From the NCBI RefSeq assembly GCF_023380265.1, contig NZ_CP093366.1:62001-126000 (forward strand): DNA of 64,000 nt, given 5' to 3'. Origin of the DNA: Bombilactobacillus folatiphilus (GTDB lineage: Bacteria > Bacillota > Bacilli > Lactobacillales > Lactobacillaceae). This document shows positions 35,501 to 46,200 of the stretch, piece by piece (positions within the stretch are counted from its first letter, which is position 1; every line of letters begins with the position of its first letter). The position numbers were made by a program, and so were the translations under genes. The notes under the pieces were generated by a model, which was given only the letters and a program-made list of their open reading frames with translations, was not told the origin of the DNA and did no database searches.

Positions 35501-35821
35501 ATGGACGAAGAAGAAAATTTACAAACAGTCATGGGACTGATTATGAATGGTGGCAATGCCAAGGGTGCAGCTGTGGAAGCCATTAAAGCTGCTAAAACTG
35601 GCGATTTTGAGCAAGCTGCTGCCAAATTGAAGCAGTCTGATGAATTTTTGAGTGAAGCACACAATGCCCAAACCGGTATGTTGACGCAAGAAGCTAGTGG
35701 TGAACATACACCTGTCACTTTGTTGATGGTGCATGGGCAAGACCATATTATGAATGCGATCACTTTTCGGGATATGGCAGGAGAAATTGTTGACTTGTAT
35801 AAGCAATTAGCCGAAAAGTAA
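35501..35821 (+). CDS. PTS lactose/cellobiose-type IIA component
   Basis: 106 aa. LacF/CelC-type trimeric IIA: GGNAKGAAVEAIKAAKTGDF, LSEAHNAQTGML, and the phosphohistidine His78 in LLMVHGQDHIMNA. It takes phosphate from HPr and gives it to IIB. It is the only IIA of this class in the window, so it may also supply the IIA-less operon at 17.9-20.9 kb, whose IIB is almost identical to the one encoded just upstream here. A bidirectional terminator follows. Confidence 0.93.
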   Translation: MDEEENLQTVMGLIMNGGNAKGAAVEAIKAAKTGDFEQAAAKLKQSDEFLSEAHNAQTGMLTQEASGEHTPVTLLMVHGQDHIMNAITFRDMAGEIVDLYKQLAEK

Positions 35822-35836
35822 TTAAGCTTAAGTATT

Positions 35837-35870
35837 AAAAAAGGAATGACCTTTGTAGTCATTCCTTTTT
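35837..35870. terminator. Bidirectional terminator between PTS IIA and mntH
   Basis: AAAAGGAATGAC pairs with GTCATTCCTTTT around seven bases, with A and T runs. Confidence 0.88.
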
Positions 35871-35883
35871 GTGTGGCAAAATT

Positions 35884-37455
35884 TTATTCTTCAGGATTGT
35901 TCAACTGAGCTTCTTCATAACGTTTATTACCTTTGTAAAGCTCAATGATTGTCCAGAATAATAAGGCTAGCACTAAGATAATCAAAACCCAAGCAATAAT
36001 GTTAGCTTGCGTGGTTTGCGCCGCCGTGATGTTAGATCCGTAAAAGGCGGCAATAGAATCTGGCAAGCCTTTTAAGTTCAAGAAAGTCAAACCAATTACT
36101 GAGATCCAACCGAGGATTTTGACCCACCAAGAGTTCTTGAAACGTTCGCCCATTTCAACTTTGCTGTCGGTAAACATCAATAATGGCAGCATAGAGAATG
36201 GTAAAGCGAAAGCTAGGAAAACTTGAGAATTGTTCATTAAATCGTTCAAAGCAGCATGCTGTTGAATTTTGTTTTGACCGCTAGTCATTAATACACAAAC
36301 CAAAACCGGGATGACAGAGATAACACGCGTAACCAAGCGCCGTAACCATAGCGGCATCTTCATATGCACGAAACCTTCCATGATAACCTGACCAGTTAAA
36401 GTCCCGGTAATCGTGGAGTTTTGACCAGAAGCTAATAAAGCGACAGCGAATAACGTTGACAAAACGCCTGTCTTGGCAACGGAAATTAAAATACCGTTAC
36501 TCAATTTAGAAGTATCGGATAAAGCTTGATATAAACCGAAGAATGAAGGATCTTTCACAGCGCCTGTCTTAAAGACTGCAACACCAGTGATGAGTAACAA
36601 TGCATTCACAAAGAAAGCAAATGTTAACTGAATGTTGGAGTCCCAAGCAGAGAACTTAACTGCGTTAGCAACTTCATCTTGACTATCGTGATTGATTTTC
36701 CGCGTTTGGGAAACTGACGAATGCAAGTATAAGTTATGCGGCATAACCGTGGCCCCGATAATCCCCAAAGCTCCTTGTAATGGACTCATCCCATTAACCA
36801 CAGGGTGACTGGAGAAAGCTTGCGCTGTTGGGACTAACCCCTTTAAGACACCGCCCCAGTCAGGATCAGATAAAGCCACTTGATAAACGAAAATTACCAA
36901 GATAACCAAGATTAAAGCGACCACAATTGCTTCAATCTTCCGGAAACCAATTTTGGTTAACAATAACAAGACTAAAACATCAAGGACGGTAATAAAGACC
37001 GCGATGACTAAAGGAATGTTGAACAAGAGATACAATGCAATAGCGGCTCCGATAACTTCAGCAATATCGGTAGCCATGATCGCCAACTCGGTAAGAATCC
37101 ATAAAATGACACCTAAAGATTTACTCGTCCGCGCTCGAATCGCCTGTGCCAAGTCCATTTGTGTCACAATGCCAAGTTTAGCTGCCATGTATTGGAGCAA
37201 CATGGCAATTAAACTTGAAATTAAGATAATGGACATTAATAAGTACTGGAAGTTCTGTCCACCAGTAATTGATGTTGACCAATTGCCCGGATCCATATAA
37301 CCAACGGCTACTAACGCGCCAGGTCCTGAATAAGCAAATAATGTGCGCCAGAAGCCTTTACCTTTGGGAACTTCAACCGTACTGTTGATTTCCTCCAAAG
37401 AAGGACCATTGGCATACTCAATTAAATGGTGTTTTTTCTTTGTATTTTCAACCAC
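35884..37455 (-). CDS. mntH: Nramp family divalent metal transporter (MntH)
   Basis: 523 aa, about eleven or twelve membrane helices. Proton-coupled Mn2+/Fe2+ importer with the metal-binding motif [10 protein letters not shown] in helix 1 and [11 protein letters not shown] in helix 6. Start is a GTG seven bases after AGGAGG, giving a 40-residue cytosolic N-terminus; the frame extending to 37509 lacks a site. Upstream AATTAGGCTGACTTAA (37523-37538) might be an MntR-type operator, not verified. Confidence 0.92.
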   Translation of the reverse strand: MVENTKKKHHLIEYANGPSLEEINSTVEVPKGKGFWRTLFAYSGPGALVAVGYMDPGNWSTSITGGQNFQYLLMSIILISSLIAMLLQYMAAKLGIVTQMDLAQAIRARTSKSLGVILWILTELAIMATDIAEVIGAAIALYLLFNIPLVIAVFITVLDVLVLLLLTKIGFRKIEAIVVALILVILVIFVYQVALSDPDWGGVLKGLVPTAQAFSSHPVVNGMSPLQGALGIIGATVMPHNLYLHSSVSQTRKINHDSQDEVANAVKFSAWDSNIQLTFAFFVNALLLITGVAVFKTGAVKDPSFFGLYQALSDTSKLSNGILISVAKTGVLSTLFAVALLASGQNSTITGTLTGQVIMEGFVHMKMPLWLRRLVTRVISVIPVLVCVLMTSGQNKIQQHAALNDLMNNSQVFLAFALPFSMLPLLMFTDSKVEMGERFKNSWWVKILGWISVIGLTFLNLKGLPDSIAAFYGSNITAAQTTQANIIAWVLIILVLALLFWTIIELYKGNKRYEEAQLNNPEE

Positions 37456-37618
37456 TATAATTCCTCCTAAGTGTTTTCCAAAAGACAATAATACTCCTAC
37501 TTTTGCCAAAATTAAACCTTAAATTAGGCTGACTTAAAAAACTTATTGTTTGCTATTTTCTGCAAGTCACTGAATAATAGGCGTAAAAGATGGATGGGAG
37601 TAACTGGAGGTCAACAAA

Positions 37619-39004
37619 TTGTCAAAACAATTATCCAAAAAAAGGCTGCGTTGGGCATTTGTAATTACTTTGTTAGCGGGAACATTTACGATGTCGATTA
37701 GTCAATCAGCACTCTCCACGGCGTATCCCACTTTGATGCGTTATTTTGGATTGCCAATGTCGTCCATTCAATGGCTGACAACAGGGTTCATGTTAGTGAT
37801 GACAGTGATGATTCCGGTCAGTCCGTGGCTATTGGCTAATATTTCGTTCAAATCATTATTCTTAAGTCTGTTGGCGATTTTTGACGTAGGGACTTTGCTC
37901 ATTATTGTAGCGCCCAACTTTGCTCTAATGATGTTCGGGCGCGTACTGGAAGCTATCGCGGTCGGCGTGTTGTTTCCGTCCTATCAAACAGTGCTGCTCA
38001 AAATCACTGCCGATAAAGAACGGGGTACAATGATGGGCTTGGCTGGCCTAGTGATGGGGTCAGCGCTCGCTGTGGGACCAATTATTTCCGGCATTGTCTT
38101 GCGTTTTTTCAGTTGGCAGGGAGTGTTCATTCTCTTCTTATTAATCATTACAGTGGTATTGTTGGTGGCAATGCGCACGATTACCAGTCCGCTATCCTTG
38201 ACGCCGATCAAATTAGATTGGCTTTCAGCTCTATCATCGGTTAGTTTCATTGGTTTGTTGTACGTCTTAACGCAATGGGGGAAAACATTGGTATTCACAC
38301 CGTTTTTAGGACAACTGTTAGCTGTCAGCTGCTTGGGCTTAGGAGTCTTTATTTGGCGGCAATTAACGGTTCAACAGCCGATGTTACAATTACGGGTGAT
38401 GCAAACTTTCAATTTCGATTTAGCCATTTTATTAACGGGAATTTCGTATATTTCCCTCATTGTGGTCACGATTATCTTCCCATTGTATTATCAAAATATC
38501 TTGCATTTATCGGCTTTTTGGTCCGGCTTAGCGCTTGTGCCGGGGGCAGTGGTCTTGAGTGTCTTGAATCCGTTAACGGGCAAATTGGCAGATCACTTCG
38601 GTTTTAAAACGATTTTGTTCGTGGGTATGTTGATGATTAGCGGTGGTTGGTTATTGTTATGGTTATTGCATCATCAACTTAATTTATGGTGGCTCTTGTT
38701 GTTGGCGGCATTGATCGAAGGTGGCAACGCATTTGTAATGATGCCCGCGGTGACAATGGGGGCCAATGTATTGCCCGGGAAATATTTAGCCCACGGAACG
38801 GCGGTCATCACGACTTTTCGTCAAACTTTGGGCTCGTTTGGCGTCACTTTAGCTACTTTGTTGTTGGCTTTGCCTGCACGTGGTTCAACTTCTAGTTTTC
38901 GGAAACAAAATCAGTTTCATCTAGTTTTTCTAGTATTTTTGGGTATTTCCTTGCTCGGATTATTAGCCGCGGTGGTAATTCGAGATAAAAAAAGAACTAA
39001 TTGA
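37619..39004 (+). CDS. MFS drug efflux transporter (DHA2-like)
   Basis: 461 aa, 14 membrane helices predicted from the hydrophobic pattern. It resembles the MFS protein at 27985: MSISQSALSTAYPTLMRYFGLPMSSIQWLTTGFML in the first two helices (in segments), GLAGLVMGSALAVGPIISGIV as motif C and GKLADHFGFKTILFVG. Starts at TTG, eight bases after GGAGG. No DUF4811 partner and no adjacent regulator; it stands alone divergent from mntH. Substrate unknown. Confidence 0.87.
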   Translation: MSKQLSKKRLRWAFVITLLAGTFTMSISQSALSTAYPTLMRYFGLPMSSIQWLTTGFMLVMTVMIPVSPWLLANISFKSLFLSLLAIFDVGTLLIIVAPNFALMMFGRVLEAIAVGVLFPSYQTVLLKITADKERGTMMGLAGLVMGSALAVGPIISGIVLRFFSWQGVFILFLLIITVVLLVAMRTITSPLSLTPIKLDWLSALSSVSFIGLLYVLTQWGKTLVFTPFLGQLLAVSCLGLGVFIWRQLTVQQPMLQLRVMQTFNFDLAILLTGISYISLIVVTIIFPLYYQNILHLSAFWSGLALVPGAVVLSVLNPLTGKLADHFGFKTILFVGMLMISGGWLLLWLLHHQLNLWWLLLLAALIEGGNAFVMMPAVTMGANVLPGKYLAHGTAVITTFRQTLGSFGVTLATLLLALPARGSTSSFRKQNQFHLVFLVFLGISLLGLLAAVVIRDKKRTN

Positions 39005-39007
39005 TCG

Positions 39008-39048
39008 AAGCTTTAAAAAAATATAAATATTTTTTGAGGCTTTTTTTA
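39008..39048 (+). terminator. Rho-independent terminator after MFS gene
   Basis: AAGCTTTAAAAAAATAT pairs with ATTTTTTGAGGCTT, followed by T. Confidence 0.7.
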
Positions 39049-39256
39049 GTGCAAAAAATTATTGATTTTAGTTAAAATATATTTATGTGAAAACTTTGTT
39101 AAATATATCATTCTAAAAATCCCAAGTGAGCTAAAAATAATTTGCATTATTTAATCAGATTGCTAGACAACCATTTGCAAACGTCGCATCAGTCGATTAA
39201 ACTGAAATTAATTTTACAAGTGTCAATACCAACAAAAACAGGAGCAGTATGTTAAA

Positions 39257-41679
39257 ATGTTTTGTCATTTATCACGATTAGCTAGAACTAATAGGAACCA
39301 TAAGAAAATCCTAGGGGGGGGGGTTCACTCCTATTAATTTTGGCTAGTTTATTTTTTTTAGTTTCGATACATAATGTGCAAGCCAAGAAAACAACTTCTT
39401 TGACCATCACTCCAACACTCATTGACGATGGTTTTAATACACCTGAATATACTCAACAGGAGCAAGCTGTTCCCACGGGTTTTACTGATATAGTTGCTAA
39501 ATTACAACTAGCAAATGGGTTTTCTTGTGGTGTCAAAATGAATGAAAAGCAAACACTGGATACTAATAATGAATATTATTATGATAATTTATTTCGTTTG
39601 CTTCATACGCAAACAAGTGGTCAAGAATTTGATCTGGAATTAAACTATGATTTGTTAGCTGTAGATGATAATTTAAGTAATCATTCTTCAATGCTAGAGG
39701 GTAAACATTATGTTGGGGAGTCTTCGTTGCATGATGCCACTCATGATGCCGCTATGGGAAAATATTATGTAATTAAAGATAAAGTTGGTCAAATTAAGGC
39801 TATTAAATGGGTGAATTATTCGACGACGAATAATTATACTGGTGGTAATATTCCGAATAACGCGTTTGTTGTGGAAAAATTAATTACACCATCAAAAAGT
39901 TCAACTTCAGGGGTTGATGTTCAATTATTTGTTAAGAATATTTCAAAAGCAACTTATGGTTATGGTGTAGATTTCGATACAGATGATCATTACTACGGTG
40001 TGGATAGCTCATCTGCAGCCAAGGCATTGGGTGATAACCAAGGTTTTACCACATTATTAGGTGATAACAATAACTTGAATCTGACCGTTAGAACTAAAGT
40101 TTCTGATGGACCCAATCGCTATTTTGCAGGACATTTAGGCAAGATAAACGATTTGTTTCAGGGTTCGACTTTTAGTAATTGTGTTGGTCAGGAAGCGGAA
40201 AATTATTCTGTAGGTACTGTTTTAGATTCAGGTAATGTAATGAAAAGTTTTTACTTGTTATGGCCATGGAAGAGTATTGCCCCACAGGAAACGCAGCATT
40301 ATAATACTGAAATTGAGTTGGAGACGGCTGGACAAGCCAAACCTGTCTTGACTCAAAATTACAGTAATTCCCGTTCTTCACGTTTTAATTATCAGGGAGA
40401 TAAGCTTAATCTGCAGGTTAAGCTGGTTAATAATAATGATAGTCGAGGCAGTTTAACACCCACAACCTTTTATGTGAATTTACCACAAGGTTTATCTGTG
40501 ACGAAGGCAGATCTGGAGCAAATATATAGTGAGGGAACAGTTGCAGAATCTGCTGAATATGACGCTAATACTGGACAAGTAAAAATCATTTCAAATGGAT
40601 CATATTTATCTAATCCTAATGACTCAATTTCAATCAATATTCCAGTGACAGTTAGCAATGATGCACCGATGGGTGATGCTACAATCAAAACTAATTTTTC
40701 AGGTGAAAATAAAGATGCCACTGGTGCTCATCAGACAGTTACAGCTGATTCCGCCGACTTGAAAGTACCAATTACGCCATCATATGATGCCAAACTCACT
40801 TCTGAGGTTAAAAATACGAGATATTCAAGTGTTTATGCCAGTTCGGCGCAATATGTGCCGGGCGATACTTTGACGTATCATGCGCAGTATCAGTTGAATA
40901 GTGACAATGAATATGCTTTAAAGGCGCCCGTAACTTTTGGCAACAGTAATTCGGGATTGGATTTTTCAGATAGCGCGCCAAGTGTAACGGTCAACGGTGA
41001 TAGTTCGGTGGCGTCGGCGTCAGTCGATCCTGTGACCGGCAGGATTACAGTAACTAAGACCAGTGGTAACTTCAGTCCGGGTGATTTGCTTGATTTGACG
41101 TATAATGTCAAAGCTAAAGCAGATCCCGTAGCCGGTGAACCGGGCGCTAACCACGAAAGTACGATCACCGCACCATATAATACGGTGAGTGTCAGTGGGA
41201 CGCGCAGTGATGGACAGGCGATTCCGAGCGCGTCTAGTGGTACAACGTTGCAACGTAAGGATTTAGATTATTTTGTGCGTGTGCCTGAGGTGATTGATTT
41301 TGGGCACAATCCATGCGTCTTTGACAGTCCGTTTTATAGTACGACTAGTGGTCGGTTGAAGTTCAGTCATTATTCGGCTTCGGGCAGTGGTCAATATTAT
41401 ATTCAAATGAAGTATAATCAGGATTTGCGCACCAGTGCGTATGCTTACTTGCGGCCGGATTCGGGGAACGCGCTGATTGAATATCGACCTAACGATTATG
41501 GTTCATATCAATCAATTGATGGCATCGCCGGTAATTTGTCGACGAGTGGTTTCACCACGCAAGGTATTAGTGATTTGACGAGTTATGTGTCGGATAAGCA
41601 TTTTCGCTTGAATTCCAATGATAAACCGCTAGGCAATTACAGCGGCACGATGACGTGGACGTATAGTAATTCGCTTTAA
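39257..41679 (+). CDS. WxL-type surface protein, probably phase-variable (frame broken at a poly-G tract)
   Basis: About 807 aa if the frame is restored. The ATG at 39257 begins a basic stretch (LARTNRNHKKIL) that runs into ten consecutive G (39314-39323). As given, the frame ends after 26 codons. With 11 or 8 G it continues as GGGGSLLLILASLFFLVS to a cleavage site at NVQA-KK, a complete signal peptide, and joins the long frame seen from 39340. The mature part has a domain with an LDL/WxL-like middle, two repeats of surface-protein beta domains (about residues 370-640), a VIDFGHNP start and a GTMTWTYSNSL end typical of WxL peptidoglycan-binding domains. AGGAG is 12 bases before the ATG. Whether the window shows an OFF state or a base-calling error cannot be decided here. 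Confidence 0.75.
39314..39323 (+). repeat. Homopolymer tract G10 in a signal-peptide region
   Basis: Ten consecutive G, between CTA and TTCACTCC. It is the longest G run I noticed in this AT-rich window, and it lies exactly where a one-base insertion restores the reading frame of the surface protein. This is the classical substrate of slipped-strand phase variation. Confidence 0.85.
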
Positions 41680-41714
41680 GATTATTGATGTAATAATAAT
41701 CTAAAACTATCTAC

Positions 41715-41754
41715 AAAAAAGAACCTTTCAAGAAGTCTTGAGGGGTTCTTTTTT
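41715..41754. terminator. Bidirectional terminator after WxL gene
   Basis: AAAAAAGAACCTTTCAAGA pairs with TCTTGAGGGGTTCTTTTTT. Confidence 0.85.
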
Positions 41755-41825
41755 CGGTGCCATACAACTATAATTCATTTTTACGAGCTCAATAGAATAT
41801 ATTTTCTACTTCGCTTGCTGATTCC

Positions 41826-42662
41826 CTAAAATTCTTCGTATTCAGCCGGATCTTGATTCTGCAGGCGACCATCTGCACGATCCAAGTTGGTAATAGTTTG
41901 CATTTGCGCATCACTTAAGCTGAAATCAAAGACAGCGAGATTTTCTTGTTGGCGCTTGAGATGGGCTGCTTTTGGAATTGGTAACACGCCTAACTGCACT
42001 TCCCAACGTAAAATCACTTGCCCTACGCTGCGATGGACTTGTTGCGCGATGCCTTGTAAAATTGGATCTTGCAAGACAGAACTAGCGCGTCCCAGTGGAC
42101 TCCAAGCCGAAGTAATAATGTCATTTTTAGCATCGTATTGACGTAATTCAGGCTGGGAGAAGTAAGGGTGTAATTCAATTTGATTGACGGCCGGTTTGAC
42201 TCCTGTTTCCTGAACTAAGCGGTCAATATGTTCAGGCAAAAAGTTGGACACGCCGATCGTTTTAATTAATCCCATTTGTTGGGCGGTAATCAGTGCTTGC
42301 CAAGCTTCCACGTACAGATTTTCCTTGGGATTTGGCCAATGAATCAGATAAATGTCATAATAATCCAATCCCGCGCGGTACAGAGATTCTTGGATCGTAT
42401 CCAGCGCTTCTTGATAGCGGTGATGTCGTCCCGGCAGCTTGGATGAAATAATAATTTGTGAACGTTCAACTTCACTGCGTTTGACACTTTGACCAACTGC
42501 GCCTTCATTTTCATAGTTGAATGCGGTATCGAGCAGGCGATAACCGGTGCTTAAAGCGCTTTGCAGCACATTAACCCCTTTTGCTCCATTTAAACTGTAA
42601 GTTCCGAACCCGATTTGTGGTAAAATTAATCCATCGTAGGTTGTTAGTGTAGGAATTTGCAA
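41826..42662 (-). CDS. Aldo/keto reductase
   Basis: 278 aa, NADPH-dependent (beta/alpha)8 reductase. The catalytic tetrad is visible: Asp in RLLDTAFNYENE, Tyr in the same segment, Lys in IISSKLPGRHH and His in IYLIHWPNPK. Cofactor loop PIPKAAHLKRQQENL lies near the C-terminus, with NQIELHPYFSQPEL in the middle. It resembles the 2,5-diketogluconate reductase/YtbE-type group; natural substrate unknown. AGGAGG-type site precedes the ATG. Confidence 0.92.
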   Translation of the reverse strand: MQIPTLTTYDGLILPQIGFGTYSLNGAKGVNVLQSALSTGYRLLDTAFNYENEGAVGQSVKRSEVERSQIIISSKLPGRHHRYQEALDTIQESLYRAGLDYYDIYLIHWPNPKENLYVEAWQALITAQQMGLIKTIGVSNFLPEHIDRLVQETGVKPAVNQIELHPYFSQPELRQYDAKNDIITSAWSPLGRASSVLQDPILQGIAQQVHRSVGQVILRWEVQLGVLPIPKAAHLKRQQENLAVFDFSLSDAQMQTITNLDRADGRLQNQDPAEYEEF

Positions 42663-42732
42663 AGTAAAACCTCCTTTAAAATATTAACGCTACTTTCATT
42701 ATATAAAATTTATATTAATTAGGGGTAATTTG

Positions 42733-43203
42733 ATGGCTGATTGGATCTTTATTTTGATTGATTTGTTCTTTATAGTAGCTTTTTTATTCAACTTATTTTG
42801 GCAAGCACAGATTGTAGTGCCTGCTAAATACAAAATTTCGAGTTTAGTCTTAACCGTCTTTTTAGCAATCTGGATTTTATCGCTACCTAGTGACTCTTGG
42901 TGGTACGTGCTGATGGTTGCGGCCTTTTTGACGACGACTCTAATGCAAGGCACGGGTGGTTTAGGTAAAAAGCGGTTGATTACGAATAGTTTTTTTGCGG
43001 GCGTGTTGGGTTATCAAAAGGTAGAACATGTGACCCTAGTGCCGATTGAATTACCAGATACACCAGCGCAGGTCGTTGCAATTTTTACCACAATTAATCG
43101 GCAAAATATTCAAATGACTTTCAAAAAATCAATCACTGATTTTCAAAAAGATTTACAGGATGTTTTACCGAATAATATCAAAATTGATATTTCACGTTTA
43201 TAA
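42733..43203 (+). CDS. Hypothetical membrane protein
   Basis: 156 aa. Two or three N-terminal membrane helices (about 3-22, 34-52, 57-75) and a soluble C-terminal half (VEHVTLVPIELPDTPAQVVAIF, then FQKDLQDVLPNNIKIDI) with alternating beta and helix character. The start is the ATG seven bases after AGGGG. It is divergent from the aldo/keto reductase and convergent with a giant surface-protein gene. I do not recognise the family. Confidence 0.75.
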   Translation: MADWIFILIDLFFIVAFLFNLFWQAQIVVPAKYKISSLVLTVFLAIWILSLPSDSWWYVLMVAAFLTTTLMQGTGGLGKKRLITNSFFAGVLGYQKVEHVTLVPIELPDTPAQVVAIFTTINRQNIQMTFKKSITDFQKDLQDVLPNNIKIDISRL

Positions 43204-43254
43204 AAAAGCTATGAACTCCGAATTTATTAAGATTCGGAAATCATAGCTTTTTTT
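43202..43254. terminator. Bidirectional terminator
   Basis: AAAAAAGCTATGA and TCATAGCTTTTTT, with an inner CCGAAT/ATTCGG pair, between convergent genes. Confidence 0.9.
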
Positions 43255-43265
43255 GTACATAAAAT

Positions 43266-46200
43266 TTAATTCAAACTGTTCACTGCACTCCAAGTAATCG
43301 TACCATCATATTTGCCTTCAGGTAAACCATCATCTTTGAGATCTAAGAATAAGCCGTTAGGGTCGCTGGACGTAGGATGAGTATTAAGATTTTTACTACT
43401 CTTTTTGGCAAGGGCGCCTTGGAAAATTAAAGCAGGATTATTGAGATTGACTTGATCGGCGGCGTTAACCTGGTAATATAAGCGACTGGCAATCTTTGGA
43501 TCACCCTGATATTGAGCATAAACGTTGATATCATTCATATCATAGTCAGCGTTATTCAATAATTGGACATACTGGTCTACTGCATCAGGATAGAGCAAAC
43601 TCTTTTTATCATTAGGTCGTTTCGAAAAGTTCAATGCTTTGGGCACCTTCAATTGCAAATCGGGTTCGGTAATGAGATATTTAACTGCTGGGGTTGCGGC
43701 CAGTTGTTTGGTAGTACCATCTGGTAAAACGGCTGATAATACATCACTATCAGTTTGGAAATAATCTTGATTGGACAGACCTTTCACATCAACACTTTGC
43801 TGGATTTTAAAAGTGGTATCCGCCGGAATCTTGTCGTCAGGAAAGGCGAAATTTTTGCCCGATAAATCATAGAGATTATCGTCATTGGTGATTAAAGTGA
43901 TTGTTTTGGACAACGTTTTGTCAGTGCTCATGGTATCAGGATTAGGATAACTGGCCGTGATTTTGATATTTGGATCGTTCAGTTGCCCACCGTCAGTAAT
44001 AGCCCCCAGTTGCAACTGGACTTGACTCATATTATGGTGCCCCACGGGCGTAAATTTAGTGACCAGCGTCTGTGGACCAGCTCCAATTGTTGCAGCTTGC
44101 TGGGCAGAACTTTGAAAATTCTTGGTTCCGATGTATTTCGGATACGGCAAAACTTGATATTCATAAGTTAGATCTGGATTGCCCAATAATGGATAACGAT
44201 TGCTGGGCGTGAGATCGTCTTGACCGGAAAAACTGATTTTATGGGTGGTGTCATCCGTATCCGTACTATTGGTAATATCGCTGATAGACCAGTCGGTGTG
44301 ACTGTCACTTTGGTCGGAATTATGCTGCATTGCCAGTTTGGGACTAGTTAGTGTCTTATCTTGACCGGCGTCTTTGACGGTACCGTTGAGTGTGAGCTCT
44401 TGGGCGCTGGGATTACCATCAAAATAACTGATCGGAATTTTGACATCGTCACCAGTCAAATATTGGGTGACTTTTTTATCAGTTTTGAGCACCAGATTCA
44501 CAATATCAATCGGCTGTTCAGGTGTTTGCTGAAAATTAGCGACCGCACTGACGGCTAATTTGTCTTTCGAAGAAAGGTCCCCGATGGGATTATCTTTGGG
44601 CAAATCATCTAAAACTTTCTGTAAATTAATATCGTACGTATAAGTCGGATATTTTTTATCAGTGTCATTCTGTGGCGTTATTTGAACTTCTTTTTTGTCG
44701 GGAGATAGATATTGGGGGGCAGATTCGACGACGTTGCCGTCACCACCTGTGGCTAGTAAACCGTTTTGTTGTTGATTGTCGCCTACACCTAAAACATCCG
44801 GGGTAACAGGGAGTTCTTTGGCGGTTGTTTTTTGAGTCCCATAGGCTTGCGAAGGATTAGTGGTACTACCCAAATCGTACGACTTGTCACCGCGTTTGAG
44901 AGTTAGCCGAATCATTGGTGGATCTGGATCAAAACTCGTATCGTCATCGTAGTGCGTCACGGTCCCCGTTAAGTGAATATCTTTATTTTTGTGGGGCACA
45001 ATGGCAGTGGTTTGATTATCAATCACCGGACTATCCACCTTACCAAATTGCAGAGTATGGAATTCTTTACTATTCATAGCATTTAAACCAGTTGTTAATT
45101 CTTTGCGCGGTTCTTTTTTGGCATACATCGCAGCAGTGCCATCGGTGACTAAATTGTTAGGCGTACTCCAATAAGAAAACGGAATTTGCATTTTTTGAAT
45201 AGGGATATTACTTAATTGCACATTCTTGCTATTGTCCGAACCGATAGAACCATTAGGTCCACTAACAGTGCTAGCATCACCATTAGCGCTGACGGTACTG
45301 TTATCAACGTTGATGTAACCACCGGGATTATTTTTGTCACCGCCTTCAATATAAACTAAGTTGGATTGCGGATTATTATTAGTGCCTAGATCAAAATCAA
45401 CTTCTTTCGGGTTAGAAATATTAAACTGTAATCCCTTTGCCGCTTGGAGCAAATTCATGCCGTTGTTGATTTGTTTATCACCGGTGTTTCGTAAACGAAA
45501 AATTCCATCTTTTTTAACGTAAACGTTCATACCCCCACCGATGTACATTATATAACCATTGGAGGGCGTCCAAGTGCTGTTAGGTGAGCCGGTCCCAAAA
45601 TCATGTAAGTTGTTGGCTTGGACATCAAAAGTCCCGTTATCAATGGTAGCGGTACTTTGATTACTGCTACTATTACCTAGATAAATTAGGGGGTTACTAT
45701 TTAAAGTTGCCCCCGTTGTTGTTGTGGAGCCATCCGTCCCGGTACCACCATTACTGGTAGATAAACATGAAACATATTTGCCATAATCGTCCGTTGAAAA
45801 ATCATAGTCGTCACCATAGGCTTGATAATTGACATTCTTATCACCCGTTGCTGTATTATTCGTCGCTGGAATATTTAAATTACCATTTTGATCCATCACA
45901 TTATTTTCGGGGTGCACATAATCCATCGTGCTTTGATCATTACTTTGCACCCGGATAGTCGGCGAACCGGTGTTGTCTTTGTGATAGTTCAAATCAAACT
46001 GACCAGAAACGTATAATCCGCCAGCTAATTCTAAGTTATGGCGCAATTTGTTGGTGCCATTATAATATTGCCCTTTAGCTGGCGCATCGTTGGAAATAAT
46101 ATTTAATTCTGCATCACCATATAAATCCATCTTAGATTTGTCACCTAAAGAGGTGATCGCGTAGGGCATGCCTTTGGAATTACCAGCATTTTCGGCGGAA

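Noticed and set aside
39257-39280. The ATG at 39249 as start of the phase-variable gene
   Set aside because: It is closer to AGGAG but its frame hits TAG after ten codons before reaching the G tract.
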